Part shown: piece by piece, positions 1 through 11,680 of the stretch
Layout: the number at the start of each line of letters is the position of its first letter
Numbering within the stretch: position 1 is the first letter of the stretch
Assembly: GCF_018873765.1 (NCBI RefSeq)
Contig: NC_057918.1
Coordinates: forward strand, 12,284,862-12,348,861
Direction of reading: 5' to 3'
Length of the DNA stretch: 64,000 bases
Origin: Telopea speciosissima
Taxonomy: Eukaryota > Streptophyta > Magnoliopsida > Proteales > Proteaceae
Program-made: the position numbers and the translations under genes
The notes under the pieces: generated by a model
What the model saw: the letters and a program-made list of their open reading frames with translations, nothing else
Databases searched by the model: none
Told to the model about the DNA's origin: nothing

Positions 1-430
1 TCATCACAATAATAAAACCAACATGGCTGTCACGAAATTGAATTCTGACTGTGCGCAGCATCCATTTCTTATCACAGAAGAAGAGTAGTTTAATTTTGAG
101 GCAGGTTAAGATTAGTCTTCCCAGTAGGAAAAAGGGGGAGGGTATTGGTATTTTACAACCCTAAAAACTCTGATAAACAGCCTTACCCTTTACAAGCCTA
201 TAAACTCAAAAAGTCGTTTGTGCCTTACCTGGGCATTTTGTGCGACCTCTACATCATATTATTCCAGTAGGCCATTGATTATGGGTGCAGTATTACTTTG
301 CAGAAAATTTCCAGACAGTCTCAAATGAGGTAAACCTCTTGTGAACATTGTAGTGCCTATAGGAGTTGAGCATTTTGAACAATTGGTAAGTTTGGCAAAA
401 GGTTTACTTCCTTGAGACAGTCTAAAAATT

Positions 431-679
431 TTATACAATATTATTGAGCCCATTTACGAATATGCTTGGAATGTTGGGAGGTTTGAAGAAGGAGATCAGC
501 TGGAGAAGAAGGTCAGCTTGGATGTTGCCTTGCCGGAACTTGCACGAGTAAGTTGAAGGAGAAAAGACATGAGAACTTGCAGCAGCAGTCACGATGTTAA
601 ATGGGCAACCCCTTCCAGCTCTGTCCTCCGTCACGGACTTCACGGTGTTAAAAAGGGAGAATTGCAAACGAGAATACAT
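431..679 (-). CDS. possible 82-codon exon, unrecognised
   Basis: I do not recognise this. An open frame of 82 codons starts at an ATG and reads leftward. A second open stretch in another frame (259-453) continues in the same direction toward the window edge, so this could be the first exon of a leftward gene that leaves the window. No domain, signal peptide or membrane segment is evident. Part of the neighbouring frame (311-336) recurs at 16,490 and 21,791, which suggests a dispersed repeat instead. The first kilobase otherwise holds nothing I can support. Confidence 0.15.
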   Translation of the reverse strand: MYSRLQFSLFNTVKSVTEDRAGRGCPFNIVTAAASSHVFSPSTYSCKFRQGNIQADLLLQLISFFKPPNIPSIFVNGLNNIV

Positions 680-1065
680 CGACGGCTGAGGATCGCCTAA
701 ATGGCTTACAATCGAGCGTCCATGTTTAACAGTAAGGGTTCACAGAGATCGCTGGCGTGGACGGAGAATGGAAGCTCCCTAGAACAAAAACGAGCAAGAG
801 TACTATTCAATTCAGTCATTTCAGTGCCACAGTTCTTTCTATCAGTATTGTCTTTTTTTTATTCTATTTTTCGAAATGCCTGAGTTGTTGATGGTGAGCT
901 AAATCGTTACCACTAAATCTGTAAAGGCAATGCGTCCATCCCCACATGTACTTAATTTATGCTAAGAAAGTTTTGTAACTTTTACTATGGGTTTCACACT
1001 ATTTACACCAAATTTTTAAAAATTAATATTAATAAAACTTCCTACCAAAAATATTATTACAATTT

Positions 1066-1204
1066 AAGGCTGTTTGGTATGCAATCTCATAATAGATTTT
1101 GGATATAGAATACATTCTAAAACGAACAAATAGAGAAGAATTGGATTTTATAATGGGTTCTAGACTTAAAATCTATTCCGATAATGCATGCCAAATACAG
1201 GCTT
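1066..1204. mobile_element. MITE, family 1 (TTTGGTATGCA ends)
   Basis: A 139-bp element with imperfect terminal inverted repeats: the left end reads AAGGCTGTTTGGTATGCAAT and the right end is its near reverse complement. It has no coding capacity. Relatives with the same ends lie at 13,567, 21,400 and 62,226. These are non-autonomous DNA-transposon derivatives; the superfamily is not settled from the ends alone. Confidence 0.6.
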
Positions 1205-2440
1205 AGATTTTGAAAGCACACATTCCTTATATAGGCAATGTTTGGTTGCAGGGGAAATTGAAGGGATGAGAAGAGCATGTAAGGGGAAATAAAAATTTAA
1301 TAAATAAATTTGTAATTATTATCCCGCATGGTTATATTACAAACTCCAAAGTATTCCCTATTTGGTTATTAAATTTCAATTTACTTTGCATCTAGATACC
1401 TTGGACCCTTTTTGGTTGCAAGAGAACTAGAAAGGGAAAGGGAAATGAAGGGAGTGGGGGTGAAGGAATTTTTTTTCCCGACTTTTAAGTCATTTGGTTG
1501 CAACGGAAGTGAAGTGAAATTGATTTAGCATATTCTATCAAAAAAAACTTATTTAGCATAGTTGTTTGTTTGAAAGTAAAATCGATGAAAAATCAATGTA
1601 ACTTTTTTTTTTAGTAAATTTGTGATCCAATCAATTTTACCAACTTGCTCTTATTATGGCTAGTTTTATAGTTTATTTAAAAAAAAAAAAAAAATACATA
1701 TATATTTTAAAATTTTGAAATTCAAAAGAAGCAACTTATCCTAAACATAAAATTTCACTAGTAGTAAATCATTTGAGATCAAACTTTTGTTATATATCAC
1801 AAAACTTTGATCAATTTGAAATAATGTATGAAAACGCACTACCCTATTAATATCCATACATACTTACACACAGATGTGCATAACCAATTAGAGTGCTTTT
1901 GAATTATAACAAATATATATATATATCAAAACTATTTTTTATTTTTTTAAACAAAGTTGCGGAATCTTACATAACCTAGCTACGATAGTTTCCATTTAGC
2001 CACGGTCAAGGGATTAAGGGATAATTCCTTGACCGAGATGTTCGTATGGTCGAGAGAGAGTATCGCTCATCAGTGGGGGGGGGATGAGGATTATTGAATA
2101 TTCGTAAATAGGAGGGTAGGCTTTTATGATTATTAACGAACATTGATTTCCTTCATCCATGGTGAAGGAAAACTTCTTAGTGACTGAATGTCTTAGGAAT
2201 TCAGTTTCGATTGACTTAATAGACGACTCTGTGATAATCGATATAGGCCATGGGTTGACTTAAAGAAGGTTGGGTCTAGGAAGGAATTCTAAAAACCAAT
2301 AGCCCAAGGAGGTTGGTATAGCAAGCTTTTGCTCTTTCCTATTTTCGTAGAAAAAAAATCACTGATAAGTCTGACTACTCAAGCTCGAAGATTGATTTTT
2401 AGGTTAGGTTAGTTCCAAATTCAGATTGGGGGAAGGATAG
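1205..2440. other. AT-rich intergenic stretch
   Basis: No gene is visible. The word TTTGGTTGCA recurs near 1,238, 1,412 and 1,493, each followed by purine-rich GAA/GGGAAA sequence. This looks like nested ends of a small repeat family, and a reverse copy of the same end is at about 55,385. Poly(A) and TA runs occur at 1,680-1,700 and 1,910-1,925. Confidence 0.4.
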
Positions 2441-2461
2441 GCACATTTGAGAGGAATTTTA

Positions 2462-2612
2462 CTCGTCTCTTGGGAGCTCAGCATGCCCAAGGTGCTGCCA
2501 GCCGTTGGGTTGTGCTGCACACATCCCTAAGCATGCGCCAAGATATGTGTGGCACAACTCAACCGTTGGATGCCCCCTGGTAGCACCCTAAGTGCTGGGC
2601 TCCCTGGAAACG
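2462..2612. repeat. foldback element / long hairpin
   Basis: The left arm (about 2,468-2,515, starting GGGAGCTCAGCATGCCC) is nearly the reverse complement of the right arm (about 2,550-2,608, ending GTGCTGGGCTCCC). The arms are about 50 bp and the loop about 35 bp. The arms carry several mismatches, as expected of an ageing MITE or foldback element. It lies 0.3 kb upstream of the snoRNA promoter. It could fold into a pre-miRNA-like RNA if transcribed, but nothing in the sequence shows that it is. Confidence 0.6.
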
Positions 2613-2884
2613 ATCCTAATCCATTTAAGAGCTAGTTCCCTTTCCCATGGTTACAAGACGTACATCTAATATACATTTAGCACTAATAGGTGGTAGGACC
2701 AAACTATAAATTATGATTCAAAATGCAAGCATTTAACAGGCCTCTTTTGCATTTCTTCAACCCTTTATACTTGCTCAGCTTTTCATTTTGGGGGGGGGGG
2801 GGGGATTCAACCTAAGCCTGGTGGCAAGTGGCAATCCACATGCCTTGACCTCGGGCTGACATTTCTCGACCCTAGTTTGGTCCA

Positions 2885-3130
2885 TGGGCCAAAAATCCCA
2901 GAATAAGCTCAGAAAATAATGTGGTTCGAGCCGCGGCGTGTTTTTTTAATGGGTCTGGGTTGGAGTCCTCGACGTGGGCCTGTGATAAAATCTAGGATTT
3001 GAACTCGAATCAGATCAGAGTGGCAACAAAATTCGATTGATAATTTCCTATTGCTTTGCTTATTTGTTTGCCCTACTTGGGTTCCTGAATCCTTTATTCC
3101 TCCGGACTATTCGCTCTCGCTCTCTATAAA
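2885..3130 (+). promoter_or_regulatory. snoRNA-gene promoter (site II + TATA)
   Basis: Two TGGGCC site II elements (2,885-2,890 and 2,975-2,980) and a third close variant at about 2,950 precede a TATAAA at 3,125-3,130. A CCCTAA telo-box core follows at about 3,146. Site II plus telo-box is the known promoter signature of plant snoRNA and ribosomal-protein genes. Two C/D snoRNAs follow on the same strand. The sequence from about 2,940 to 3,465 is repeated in inverted orientation at 21,840-22,330, where the same elements are kept. Confidence 0.6.
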
Positions 3131-3560
3131 TGTACTCAAACACTAGCCCTAACAGCGAACCTCTCATGAGTTATGCCTTTCGTTACATTTTCTCCGTGAT
3201 CGTCGAAGCATAGGTTTTTGTTTCCTGATGATTACCATTAGGCTTTCTGGTTAATTCTGCGGCACTCTGGACCTATTCCTCCCTCTATACAGTGTTTAGG
3301 ACCGACGTTAATGGTGAAAAACATTTTTGCTCTCACACCCTAACTGCTAATCTCTTATGCCCTTCCTTATATTATTTCTTGGATTACTGCGGGTCAAAGC
3401 TCTGAGTCTATTATTTTTTTGTGATTTCTTTGCTGCGAAGGGGCTGCTCTAATCTGGGATGCGTTAAATCTGCTTTCTTGGTTTCTTTTCCACAATCTTC
3501 TTAGCACTAAAGATACGATCTATCTTATATGTGGTTTTTGATGCGATAGAGAAGTTAAAA

Positions 3561-3643
3561 AGAGCAGGTGATGATAGAACAGACAGGGACATCAGTACTC
3601 CTCTGGAGGATGTTGACTCGTCTTGGGAATCTCTCTGATGCTC
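3561..3643 (+). ncRNA. C/D-box snoRNA 1, 25S rRNA double guide
   Basis: Box C TGATGA is at 3,569-3,574 and box D CTGA at 3,635-3,638. A closing stem pairs GAGCA (3,562-3,566) with TGCTC (3,639-3,643). A degenerate C' (TGTTGA) is internal. Two guide stretches are visible: AGACAGGGACA in the 5' half and TGGGAATCTC next to box D. From memory of plant 25S rRNA these complement neighbouring pieces (UGUCCCUGUCU and GAGAUUCCCA) of one conserved segment. The gene directs 2'-O-methylation with fibrillarin in the nucleolus. A second homologous copy follows 470 bp downstream. The yeast guides snR38 and snR48 act in this neighbourhood, but I do not assign a plant family name. Confidence 0.8.
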
Positions 3644-4034
3644 AATGTTCTGTTTTCCCGTGCCTTTGAATTGCTACTTTGAAATTTTCTTCGATCTCGA
3701 TTTATCATTTTCTTCAATTCAATCCATCTTCTGGTTTTGTTTCTGTGCTTTAGGTAAATTGTCCATCTATTGTTTTTGCATTTGTTGGTTGTATCGTTAC
3801 TGCTGTTTCTGTTATTTGATTTCAAATGTATGTCACTCTTTGATGGTTTTCTTTGTTATTAACTGTATTGTACTATCATCTGTGCCTATGATGGTTTTAA
3901 ATATACTATGAGGAACTCCTATGAAAACAATTTAATCTGAGGCACTTAATTTTGTATGTCTTAATCATTTCACCATCAATTTTGGCTCTAAATGTTATTT
4001 TTTATATATCAAGATTGTTGTTTGTGTATTTAGT

Positions 4035-4119
4035 ATGTGCAAGTGATGACAAGATAGACAGGGATATTTGACTCCATTGGAGTATGATGACTTGTCTTTG
4101 GGAATCTCTCTGATGCATA
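4035..4119 (+). ncRNA. C/D-box snoRNA 2, paralogue of snoRNA 1
   Basis: Box C TGATGA is at 4,044-4,049, an excellent C' TGATGA near 4,085, D' TTGA near 4,068 and box D CTGA at 4,110-4,113. A TGCA/TGCA closing stem brackets the boxes. Both guides of snoRNA 1 are preserved: AGACAGGGA plus a G-U pair upstream of D', and TGGGAATCTC upstream of D. By the D+5 rule the D guide points to the second A of GAGAUUCCC and the D' guide to the first C of the CCC in UGUCCCUG. Flanking sequence differs from copy 1, so selection has kept the RNA itself. It is probably processed from one polycistronic precursor with snoRNA 1. Confidence 0.82.
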
Positions 4120-4700
4120 AAATTATGAAAACATATGGATCCTTTGATATAAAATGATATATATGGTTATACTAATTCTCTCCTCCTTTTTTCTCCTTTC
4201 TCAATCATTTAATTTTAAATACAATGTATATTCTTGCCATTTTATTTTTTTCGCTCATTTGTTTTTTTGAGTAAGCCAATGATGCATTATATGTAATTTA
4301 TTATCAGAATAAAGAAATGATGGATGATACATAATTGTCACTACCGCTGAGGCTATCTCTTCCAATAGAGACCACAAATTTTTTTTTCTTCCGGAGACCT
4401 AGATACATGTTCTTTGAAGTTTGGTTTTTTATTTATTCAATATTTGTGTAGGTCTTAATTTTAATTTTGCAATGTTAAATTCTTTGGTGTTTCCTTTGTT
4501 TTTTATGAGATCAACATTCTCATTCAGATTGCGTATGAAGCATATATATTGGGAGTATTATCTAATTTTCTCGATGAGACAATAGTTCTTGCTTCTGAAG
4601 CAGTTAGTATTTGTATTTACTTTTTGTTGTGATTTTGCTTCCATTGCTTTTTGTTGCAATTCATCAGTTGAGACAGTTAATATCAGTGGATGCTTAATTT

Positions 4701-4771
4701 GCAGCCTGATGATTGTTTTCTAAGAACGGAGATTTGAAGGGTGATCTTTGTTGTAGCCTGGCTGATTTCCT
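4701..4771 (+). ncRNA. candidate third C/D snoRNA (18S guide)
   Basis: TGATGA at 4,707-4,712 and CTGA at 4,762-4,765 are spaced as in a C/D RNA, with a D'-like TTGA near 4,735. Between C and D', CTAAGAACGG is an exact complement to the CCGUUCUUAG segment of plant 18S rRNA. Against it: no convincing closing stem, a poor C', and no rRNA match that I recognise for the second guide. The position downstream of two real snoRNAs on the same strand favours it. Confidence 0.4.
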
Positions 4772-5882
4772 GTTGGGCTCCAAAAACAAACTTGCTTGTA
4801 ATGAGTTTTTCTGTTTTCCTGTTCATGATCTGGCCTCTTTAGGCAATGGTGTACAACTATAATTTGTTTTCCTTTGTTGTTATAAAGCAATTAGTACATT
4901 GGCTGTTTTGTTCACTATTTGTTGAAACAAGATCGGGAATGTTGGTGGTACCAATGAAGGGAAAAGCTGGTTGTCATTTGGTAGATCCAAAGGCCCACAG
5001 TGCTTGAGAATGCAGTCCAACACCCCGCGTGTGTGCCTTAGTATTACGGGCTGTTGGATGGTATGCTCTTGGAATCCTGTCATGCTACAGGGGACCCAAA
5101 TTCGAATGCCCCCTCTCTCTAGCTAACCTCCTATCATGAATCTCATTTGCACCCATGCAGATGCCTATCTGTTAACCTCAGCTTCATTTTCTTCAGAAAT
5201 GAACACTTCGAGATTAATTCTTTTTGTGGAAGATTAGGATCGTTTAGCCCTGTTTCAATAATTCATTCTATACACACTGATTCCTAAAACTGTTCTAAAG
5301 GTCTGTAAACTTGAATGTATTACGTGATGAAATAATGGCATGTGATTTTTTACTTCTTGTTCCCAGTGCTAGGTCAAATCACTCTCATAAGAGAGCTAAA
5401 CTCCAATTTCAGTTTAAGCCACTTGTACTACACTCGTCCAGCTTAAGAATCAAATCACTCGATTTGGGTTCCTGAATATCTTGCTAAAATCGGTTCCTTT
5501 GCTGACACTCTATGCTCAAATGAGTGGATCGTTTTGGTTGTGATTCGGTAGTTCGGATACTTTCACGACCAGTAGGCCGATTTGTTGAAGACATCCCTGA
5601 AGAGGATGAAGGAAAAATTGGGTAGTTTGGATACTTCTCCGTCATACTCATGAGTCATGAGTCTATCTCTCTCTTCCCAGTTGAAAAGACATCTGCTCCC
5701 TTGTTTTGAAGTAGAGATAAATAGATATATGGGAGTGTTGGTATAGATGACACTCCCGGACAGAAAATTACTTCATTAATATGTTTGTTGCAAAATATAA
5801 TAGAGGCTCATTCGGCAAAACTAGAAACTACTTCATTAATATTTTTGTTGCAAAATATAATAGAGGCTCATTCAGCAAAACT
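4772..5882. other. non-coding stretch after snoRNA cluster
   Basis: No gene seen. 4,930-5,110 looks like a small repeat with short inverted parts (CCAACA...TGTTGG). Around 5,775-5,880 a unit of about 60 bp beginning TACTTCATTAATAT is tandemly duplicated, immediately left of the MITE at 5,883. Confidence 0.4.
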
Positions 5883-6055
5883 GGAAAATTATATCCTCCA
5901 GGTGCCTTACTGGCCTAGGTCCCCAATTCCTCTAATAGGAGGGTGGTGGATTCCACTTGGTCAGAGAGTACGGGCAGGGGTAGGTTGGTCATTCCAACCC
6001 CCCTCCTAGAGGATCTGAAGAACTGGGCCGGACAGGAACTAGAGGAGATAAATAT
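5883..6055. mobile_element. MITE, family 2 (CTCCTCCA ends)
   Basis: The left end GAAAATTATATCCTCCAGGT and right end GGAACTAGAGGAGATAAATA are imperfect inverted repeats. The element is about 173 bp with no coding content. A second copy is at 34,871-35,041. Flanks of the two copies do not match, so they are independent insertions and not part of the segmental duplication. Confidence 0.6.
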
Positions 6056-7439
6056 CCAAGGTGAACTAGCTCAAGAATGAGAAAAGAGATAGTTTAATCT
6101 TGAATGGAAAGCGGTTGGGATATTAGTGAAGTATATAAAAGGTCTTGAATGCTCATTCTTTGATGAAATTTACTTCTTAATCTTGACAATCATACCTATC
6201 AAGCGCAAGACAATATTGTAATTTGAAGAAGCACAATTAGCGTTTCTTAGGAAATTCACAATGAGTTTGGTTGTTAAAATCTCATTCCACACCAAGGGAC
6301 AAAATAAGGATTCCACATATATCCTCAGGGGCTAATGGAATTTTAATTATAAGGTCCGCTAATTATATGGGATCATTAACCTTCTAAGGATGTCAAAATG
6401 GAATCGAATACCAACTCATGCATCAATTGGATTATTTAATAATATAATAATTAATTTAAAAAACATAATTATTGCATCATGCTTGAAACATAAAGTAAGT
6501 AAAATGTCATGGGTTAACTTTATATTATATTTGTTTTAGTATGAATTGAAATTTATGGATGATGTTAAAATGGATTAATAAAATATACTTTTTAATAAAA
6601 GAATTAGTTTGTTTATCATGTGAGAGTGGAGAAGAAAAAAAATGGAAAACCAAAGAATAGGAAAAGAAAATGATGGATGAATGTGAGAAGTATTTTTTTA
6701 TCACATGGGCATGGGAATATGATGAGTGAGGGCGATCAGGAGAGAATGGAGAAACATAGGAATATAAAGGCCTTGAAAACCGAAGTTGTCTTTATTACTG
6801 TTTTCCAAAACGACACTACACAAACTGCATGTAAAACAGTTGCGAATTGAATAATGAAAACTGAATAAAAATCGATAAAAATGGACCATATGTAAAACAA
6901 TTCTGATTTTGATTGCTGCAACCAAACCAAATAACCAGAACCGCACCTTTTGACACCCTTACTTCTTAACCAACACACCCTTTCTCAATAATGTCACTCT
7001 AGGCGTACTATGTGAAGTATGATGCTTCACTATTTGTCGTGTGCCAAATAGTGAAATGTTAGATCAAGTGCAGCAGACACATGTGGATTGTGAGGATTCC
7101 TTACAATTCAAAGTGAGTAAAATGTGCTCAACTGTTCGTGGGTTTGTTGTAGTGGTGGGCTTGGTTGTTGCCATAAATTTTATTTTATAGAGAGACGTGA
7201 TTCCATGGATTTGCCTTTTCCCCATGATATGAAAGATAAGCCCAAAGCCCTAGGGACAAGCATCACAAACTATTGAGGAAATTTTTTTTGTTGCTTGTCA
7301 CATGATTTTCATTTTTTTCTTGTGAAATCTAAAGTTAGAGGTTCTTCAAAAAATTTGTTCTCTCTTCTTTTCATATGAAAAGAACTTCTGCCCCTTGTTT
7401 TAAGGAGGAGAGAAATAGAAACATGAGAATGCTAGTACT
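6056..7439. other. no gene seen
   Basis: AT-rich intergenic sequence. The short leftward frames at 6,701-6,978 overlap each other and show no motif. I see nothing else I can support. Confidence 0.4.
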
Positions 7440-8399
7440 CCTTAACATATTATATTATGGGAAAAAAAGCGCTAACCGGTTACATTGTTTCTGTGCCTAA
7501 ACACAAAAATACACAAAATTACCACTCGGCCTCCAATGAACTGAAAAATCCCATTAGGAGTTATTTGTTTGTAAAACACTATTTACAATAGGGGGTCCAT
7601 TGATAGATTGTTATTTACAAAGTATTGAAGAATGAGGAAATAACGGAATGGAATGGAATGGAATAGTGTAAAAACTGTAACAACTATAAAACGTGGAGCT
7701 TTGTCACTGCTAACTAGCTGTAGCAGTGTAGCATATATAGGGTAGCCGAAAGAGGAGCTGACTTTAGTCTTACCTCGAAAAAAAGATACCAGGAAAAACG
7801 GAGGCTAAGTTCAGACACTAGGCCCCAACTGAGCAAGTTTGGTGTAAAGGTAACTGAACAGAAGCTCATGTTCATGTCATGTCACACATAATCATATTCA
7901 TTTGACGAGATCCCACCTTCTCTATCTTCTCTATCATCCTCCCTCCCTCCCTCAAAACCCATTTAATATTTCACAACCATTCTTTTTACCATATCAGTCT
8001 CTGTTCTATGTTCTCCACCCAGAAGTCCATTAAATATGTACAAACCCACCTCTCTCTCTCTCTCTGATGAACCTGAAGACCACAATTTACTTTGAGCAAG
8101 TTTTCATTCTTAATTTCTCAAGTCTCTAATGCATCTGTAAATGTTGGGTTGGTAACCCCAAACAAAAATTTTAACATGCCTCACGGGTTTCACATCAGCT
8201 AAATTTAATGTGAACTTAATAACAAGTAAACTCTTGAACGTATGCCCACGGTTTATAACTCATTACATTTAAATTACAGTACTATTCCTTACCAGAAGTT
8301 GGTCTGCCAATAAAGATCTTGATATATCAAAACAACACTTCTGTTTCAATTCTCTCTTAATTGAGATGCATAAGTTTTTTCTTTTTTGTTGGATTAAGA

Positions 8400-8615
8400 G
8401 CTTGTATAATGAGGGGGGGGGGGTGGGGAATTAGGGGATGGGGATAGAGCTTGTATAATGAGGCGGGGGGGAATTAGGGGATGGGGAATAGAGCTTGTAT
8501 AATGAGGGGGGGGGGGAAATTAGGGGATGGGGATAGGGTCCAAAGTGGTTTGAACTCATGACCTCTTATTTGAGGAGTTGGTCTTTTGCCGACTGAGCTG
8601 ACCCCTTGGGGTTGA
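8400..8615 (-). mobile_element. tRNA-derived SINE-like element with tandem tail
   Basis: Read on the minus strand, 8,615-8,545 starts GGGGTCAGCTCAGTCGGCAA (A-box-like) and reaches a B-box-like GAGTTCAAAC about 45 nt later, the internal promoter layout of a tRNA-derived SINE. The remaining part is three tandem units of about 45-50 bp (8,400-8,535), each with the top-strand word AGCTTGTATAATGAGG followed by a G run. It lies in an insertion present only in copy A. Confidence 0.5.
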
Positions 8616-9079
8616 TGCAAAAGTTACTTCTGAGCTCCAATCAATCTCGAATTCTTACAGCTGAAGGAAACATAAAAAACCCATAGAGGAAAGGTCAAGG
8701 GTTGTAAGGGTAATTATTAGCAGCAGAGTTACAGATAACCTTGCTCTTGTAATGGGAACAGATCCTGGGACTTAATTAGCCATTGGTTTTAGCACCCATG
8801 CAATGTCACATCCAAGCCCATAAAGCATTCAAAACACTTCTATTTCCTGTTTTAATGCCAGTGGTCAAATAGTGAAATGCCATCAGGATCCTAACAGATT
8901 TAACCTTTCCCTCTCTACACAAAAAATTACATCAATCATCCATAGGCTACTGCAATGTAAGACAGCAAGATTCATGGCGTTCTACCCTTCTTTATTTCAT
9001 TATAAAACAGAGCTGAACACCCAGTCCCTTTGAAGCCCATTCGTCCATGGTCTGTCCAACTTGGTTTCCAGTCCAATAG

Positions 9080-11665
9080 ACTTCTTCTTCACTACTTGTT
9101 TCCAGTTCTACTTTCTACATCCCTTCAAATATAGGTCTACTTTCTACATAGAAGAGGTGCTTGTTCCTCTGTTCTGTTAGAGCACATACTCTTTCTTCTT
9201 TTGGGAAAAGCCCAAAAGCTATCCTTCCTCTGGGGTTGAGTTCAGTGCAGTGTGGACTGCTTGGGATTGGATGGGCTGTTTGGAATGTCTACTATGCTTC
9301 AGGCTTCAGAGAGAAACTGAAGTTGTTAATAACTTTTTTTTTTTTTGGGTTTAGTTTATTCATCAATGGTCCCGCATGTGGGGATGAGGTTTAGGGGTAC
9401 AGCCAAGGATGACTTGCCGGCAAGCTTTTATGTCCATATCATGTAAGTAGGAAACCACTCGGCAAATTGTCTTTGGCTATGTTTCTACCTCCTTTTCTCA
9501 TGCTGGATTTTTGATGATGATTATGAAGAGGAGGAAGATGATGAAACAGTACTGGTTGGTGGTAAGAGTTGGTAAATATTTTCTTTACTTCACATCAGCT
9601 TCTTTGTTATTAAAAGTTTAGAACACTACATATTCAATCACTTGGGTTCTAACTTCTAACCTGTGCTTCTAAAAACTCTCAACTTTGGTCCATGGTTTCT
9701 CTCTATTTTTGCTTTCTTGTCTACTGGTACAGGATGGATGGCTGGATAGTTGTTAAAACATTTGCTGATGTCTTCATGGCATGGAACCAAGAACTCTCTC
9801 CATCATGGGCTGGGCCTTAGGTTCTCAAGACTTGATGGCACTACCACAGCTGTATTTGTTTGCTCATTAATTCTTAGGTTATGAACCATCATGCATGGCT
9901 GATCCTGCCCTGCTTTATTCCAGATTGTGCTATAAACAGCATCAAAATTTATTGAAATGCTATGAACAGAAACACATTTGATGTTAGTCAGAGATGATCT
10001 GTGGCTTGCAGTACTGTGTCAAAGAAAATCTGTTGGCAGCCTTGGATTTTACTGGGTCAATGGATTGAGCAAGTTGAATTGATGCAGCATGCAGGACAGG
10101 CATTGGTGGGCTGGATACTAGTTGTCTTTGTCTTGTTCTAAAGCAATTCTTTAGTAACTTTGGTGGTCCATGATTGGGTTTTGTAATAGGTTCTACTTTG
10201 TCATGAATTAGTATCAGTTCTATTAGCCGCCCACCTTTTAAATTCCTAACGCAGTCAAAAAGAAAGCAAATTAAATCTCTCTCAACCTAACAAGCGAGGT
10301 AGAGATGCTCATCTTATCCTCTTTCTCTAGTCACTTTGATTTTACCCAAGCAAGACCAGAAAAGGAAATATTAACCAAAACAACTATTAAAGAGAATCAA
10401 TAAAGTCACCACTATTAAGGCTTTAATAATTTTGACTTCAGATTTATATCTGTCCACAATTTTGTAAGAGATTATTAATCTGATCTGTCTATTATGCTTC
10501 TAGACATTATTTCACAGGCATACCCCATCTAAAATCAGTCACCTGATGTAGAAGGTACCTTTTTCACTGGAAAGGAGGAAGGAAGATTATTACAAATGAC
10601 TTCTCTAATTTCCTTTATTCATCCAGTAAAGGTTCTCAGAATGACAAATATTTGTTGTACTTTTGGCCACTACTTACTGCATTGCTAGCTCATGTCATCA
10701 TCATTAAAGAGGAAACCAGAATAACCCTAGCTTAGCTAGGACAAATTAAGTGGAGGTGCTTCGAGGTGGGACTAAAACTATTTAGAATTTAGATGATGTG
10801 TGAGCATTTGATCAAGCATACTTGTTTCTTATCCTGCATATGCTGTGTCTACTTGCATCTATGGATTTCAGTTGCAAGTGTTCATTCTTTGGCTCATAAG
10901 TTTCAATTTGATACCTTAAGGTTGATCAGTATTGACATCCCTCTTTGGCCATGGGTAGATGGTTGCAAGAAGAAAGAGCTTGATTTGTTCCACACTGACG
11001 TCTTGAAAAGTGCATCACCACTCAGCATTCATTAGATAAGGGGATTGTGGAATCTGCCTAATAGATTATTGGAAATGCTTCAAGAATCCAAAAAAATTCA
11101 GTATATGATGAAATACACAATTAAGACTTTCTGAAAAATGATAAAATGTCAAGGGTACTGAATCAAATGGGTCTTCAACTATCAAGGCTTCAGGGCAGGA
11201 GGTCGGTGAGTCTTTTCAGCTAAAAGATCTCTAGGAGTTGTAGTTTTATCTTGTTCTAAACTCTGCTTAAAAATGCTGTAAAATCAACACATTCAGGTTT
11301 CACTAGAGCATATAACCAAGTTCTCTGCAATTGGAACTGAGATTGTTGTAGTTGATGATGGTAAAAAGATACAAAATCGTTGACTCATGGATGATGGAGT
11401 TGCTGCTTTTAGAAGAATGTTTCATGATCAAGCAAGTTTATATTAGACCACAGGGAGACAAAAATAAAGATTCTCTTAAGAGTATAGAAATTATAGTAAA
11501 TCTACTATGCTTAAGCTAGGGAATTTGGGTCAGCTATTTGTACATTTTTTTTTATCAGTTCTATACATTCATTTGTTGATCAGCAAAGAAGTGCTGGTTT
11601 ACTTATTGCAGTGATACTGATACTATTATTCATACCTTCTCATTGAAGAAATAACAGGAACATGC
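9080..11665 (+). other. copy-A version of PPR upstream flank
   Basis: Homologous to 35,570-37,815. No intact gene. A stretch near 9,750-9,980 corresponds to a possible decayed exon described at 35,985-36,257, but its frame is not kept here. The remaining open frames are short and differ between the copies, so this is best read as non-coding flank. Confidence 0.5.
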
Positions 11666-11680
11666 ATTCAGAAGAGCTGA

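Noticed and set aside
3226-3402. another C/D snoRNA starting at the TGATGA at 3,226
   Set aside because: No CTGA at a suitable distance and no closing stem; the copy at 21,840-22,330 does not preserve the boxes.
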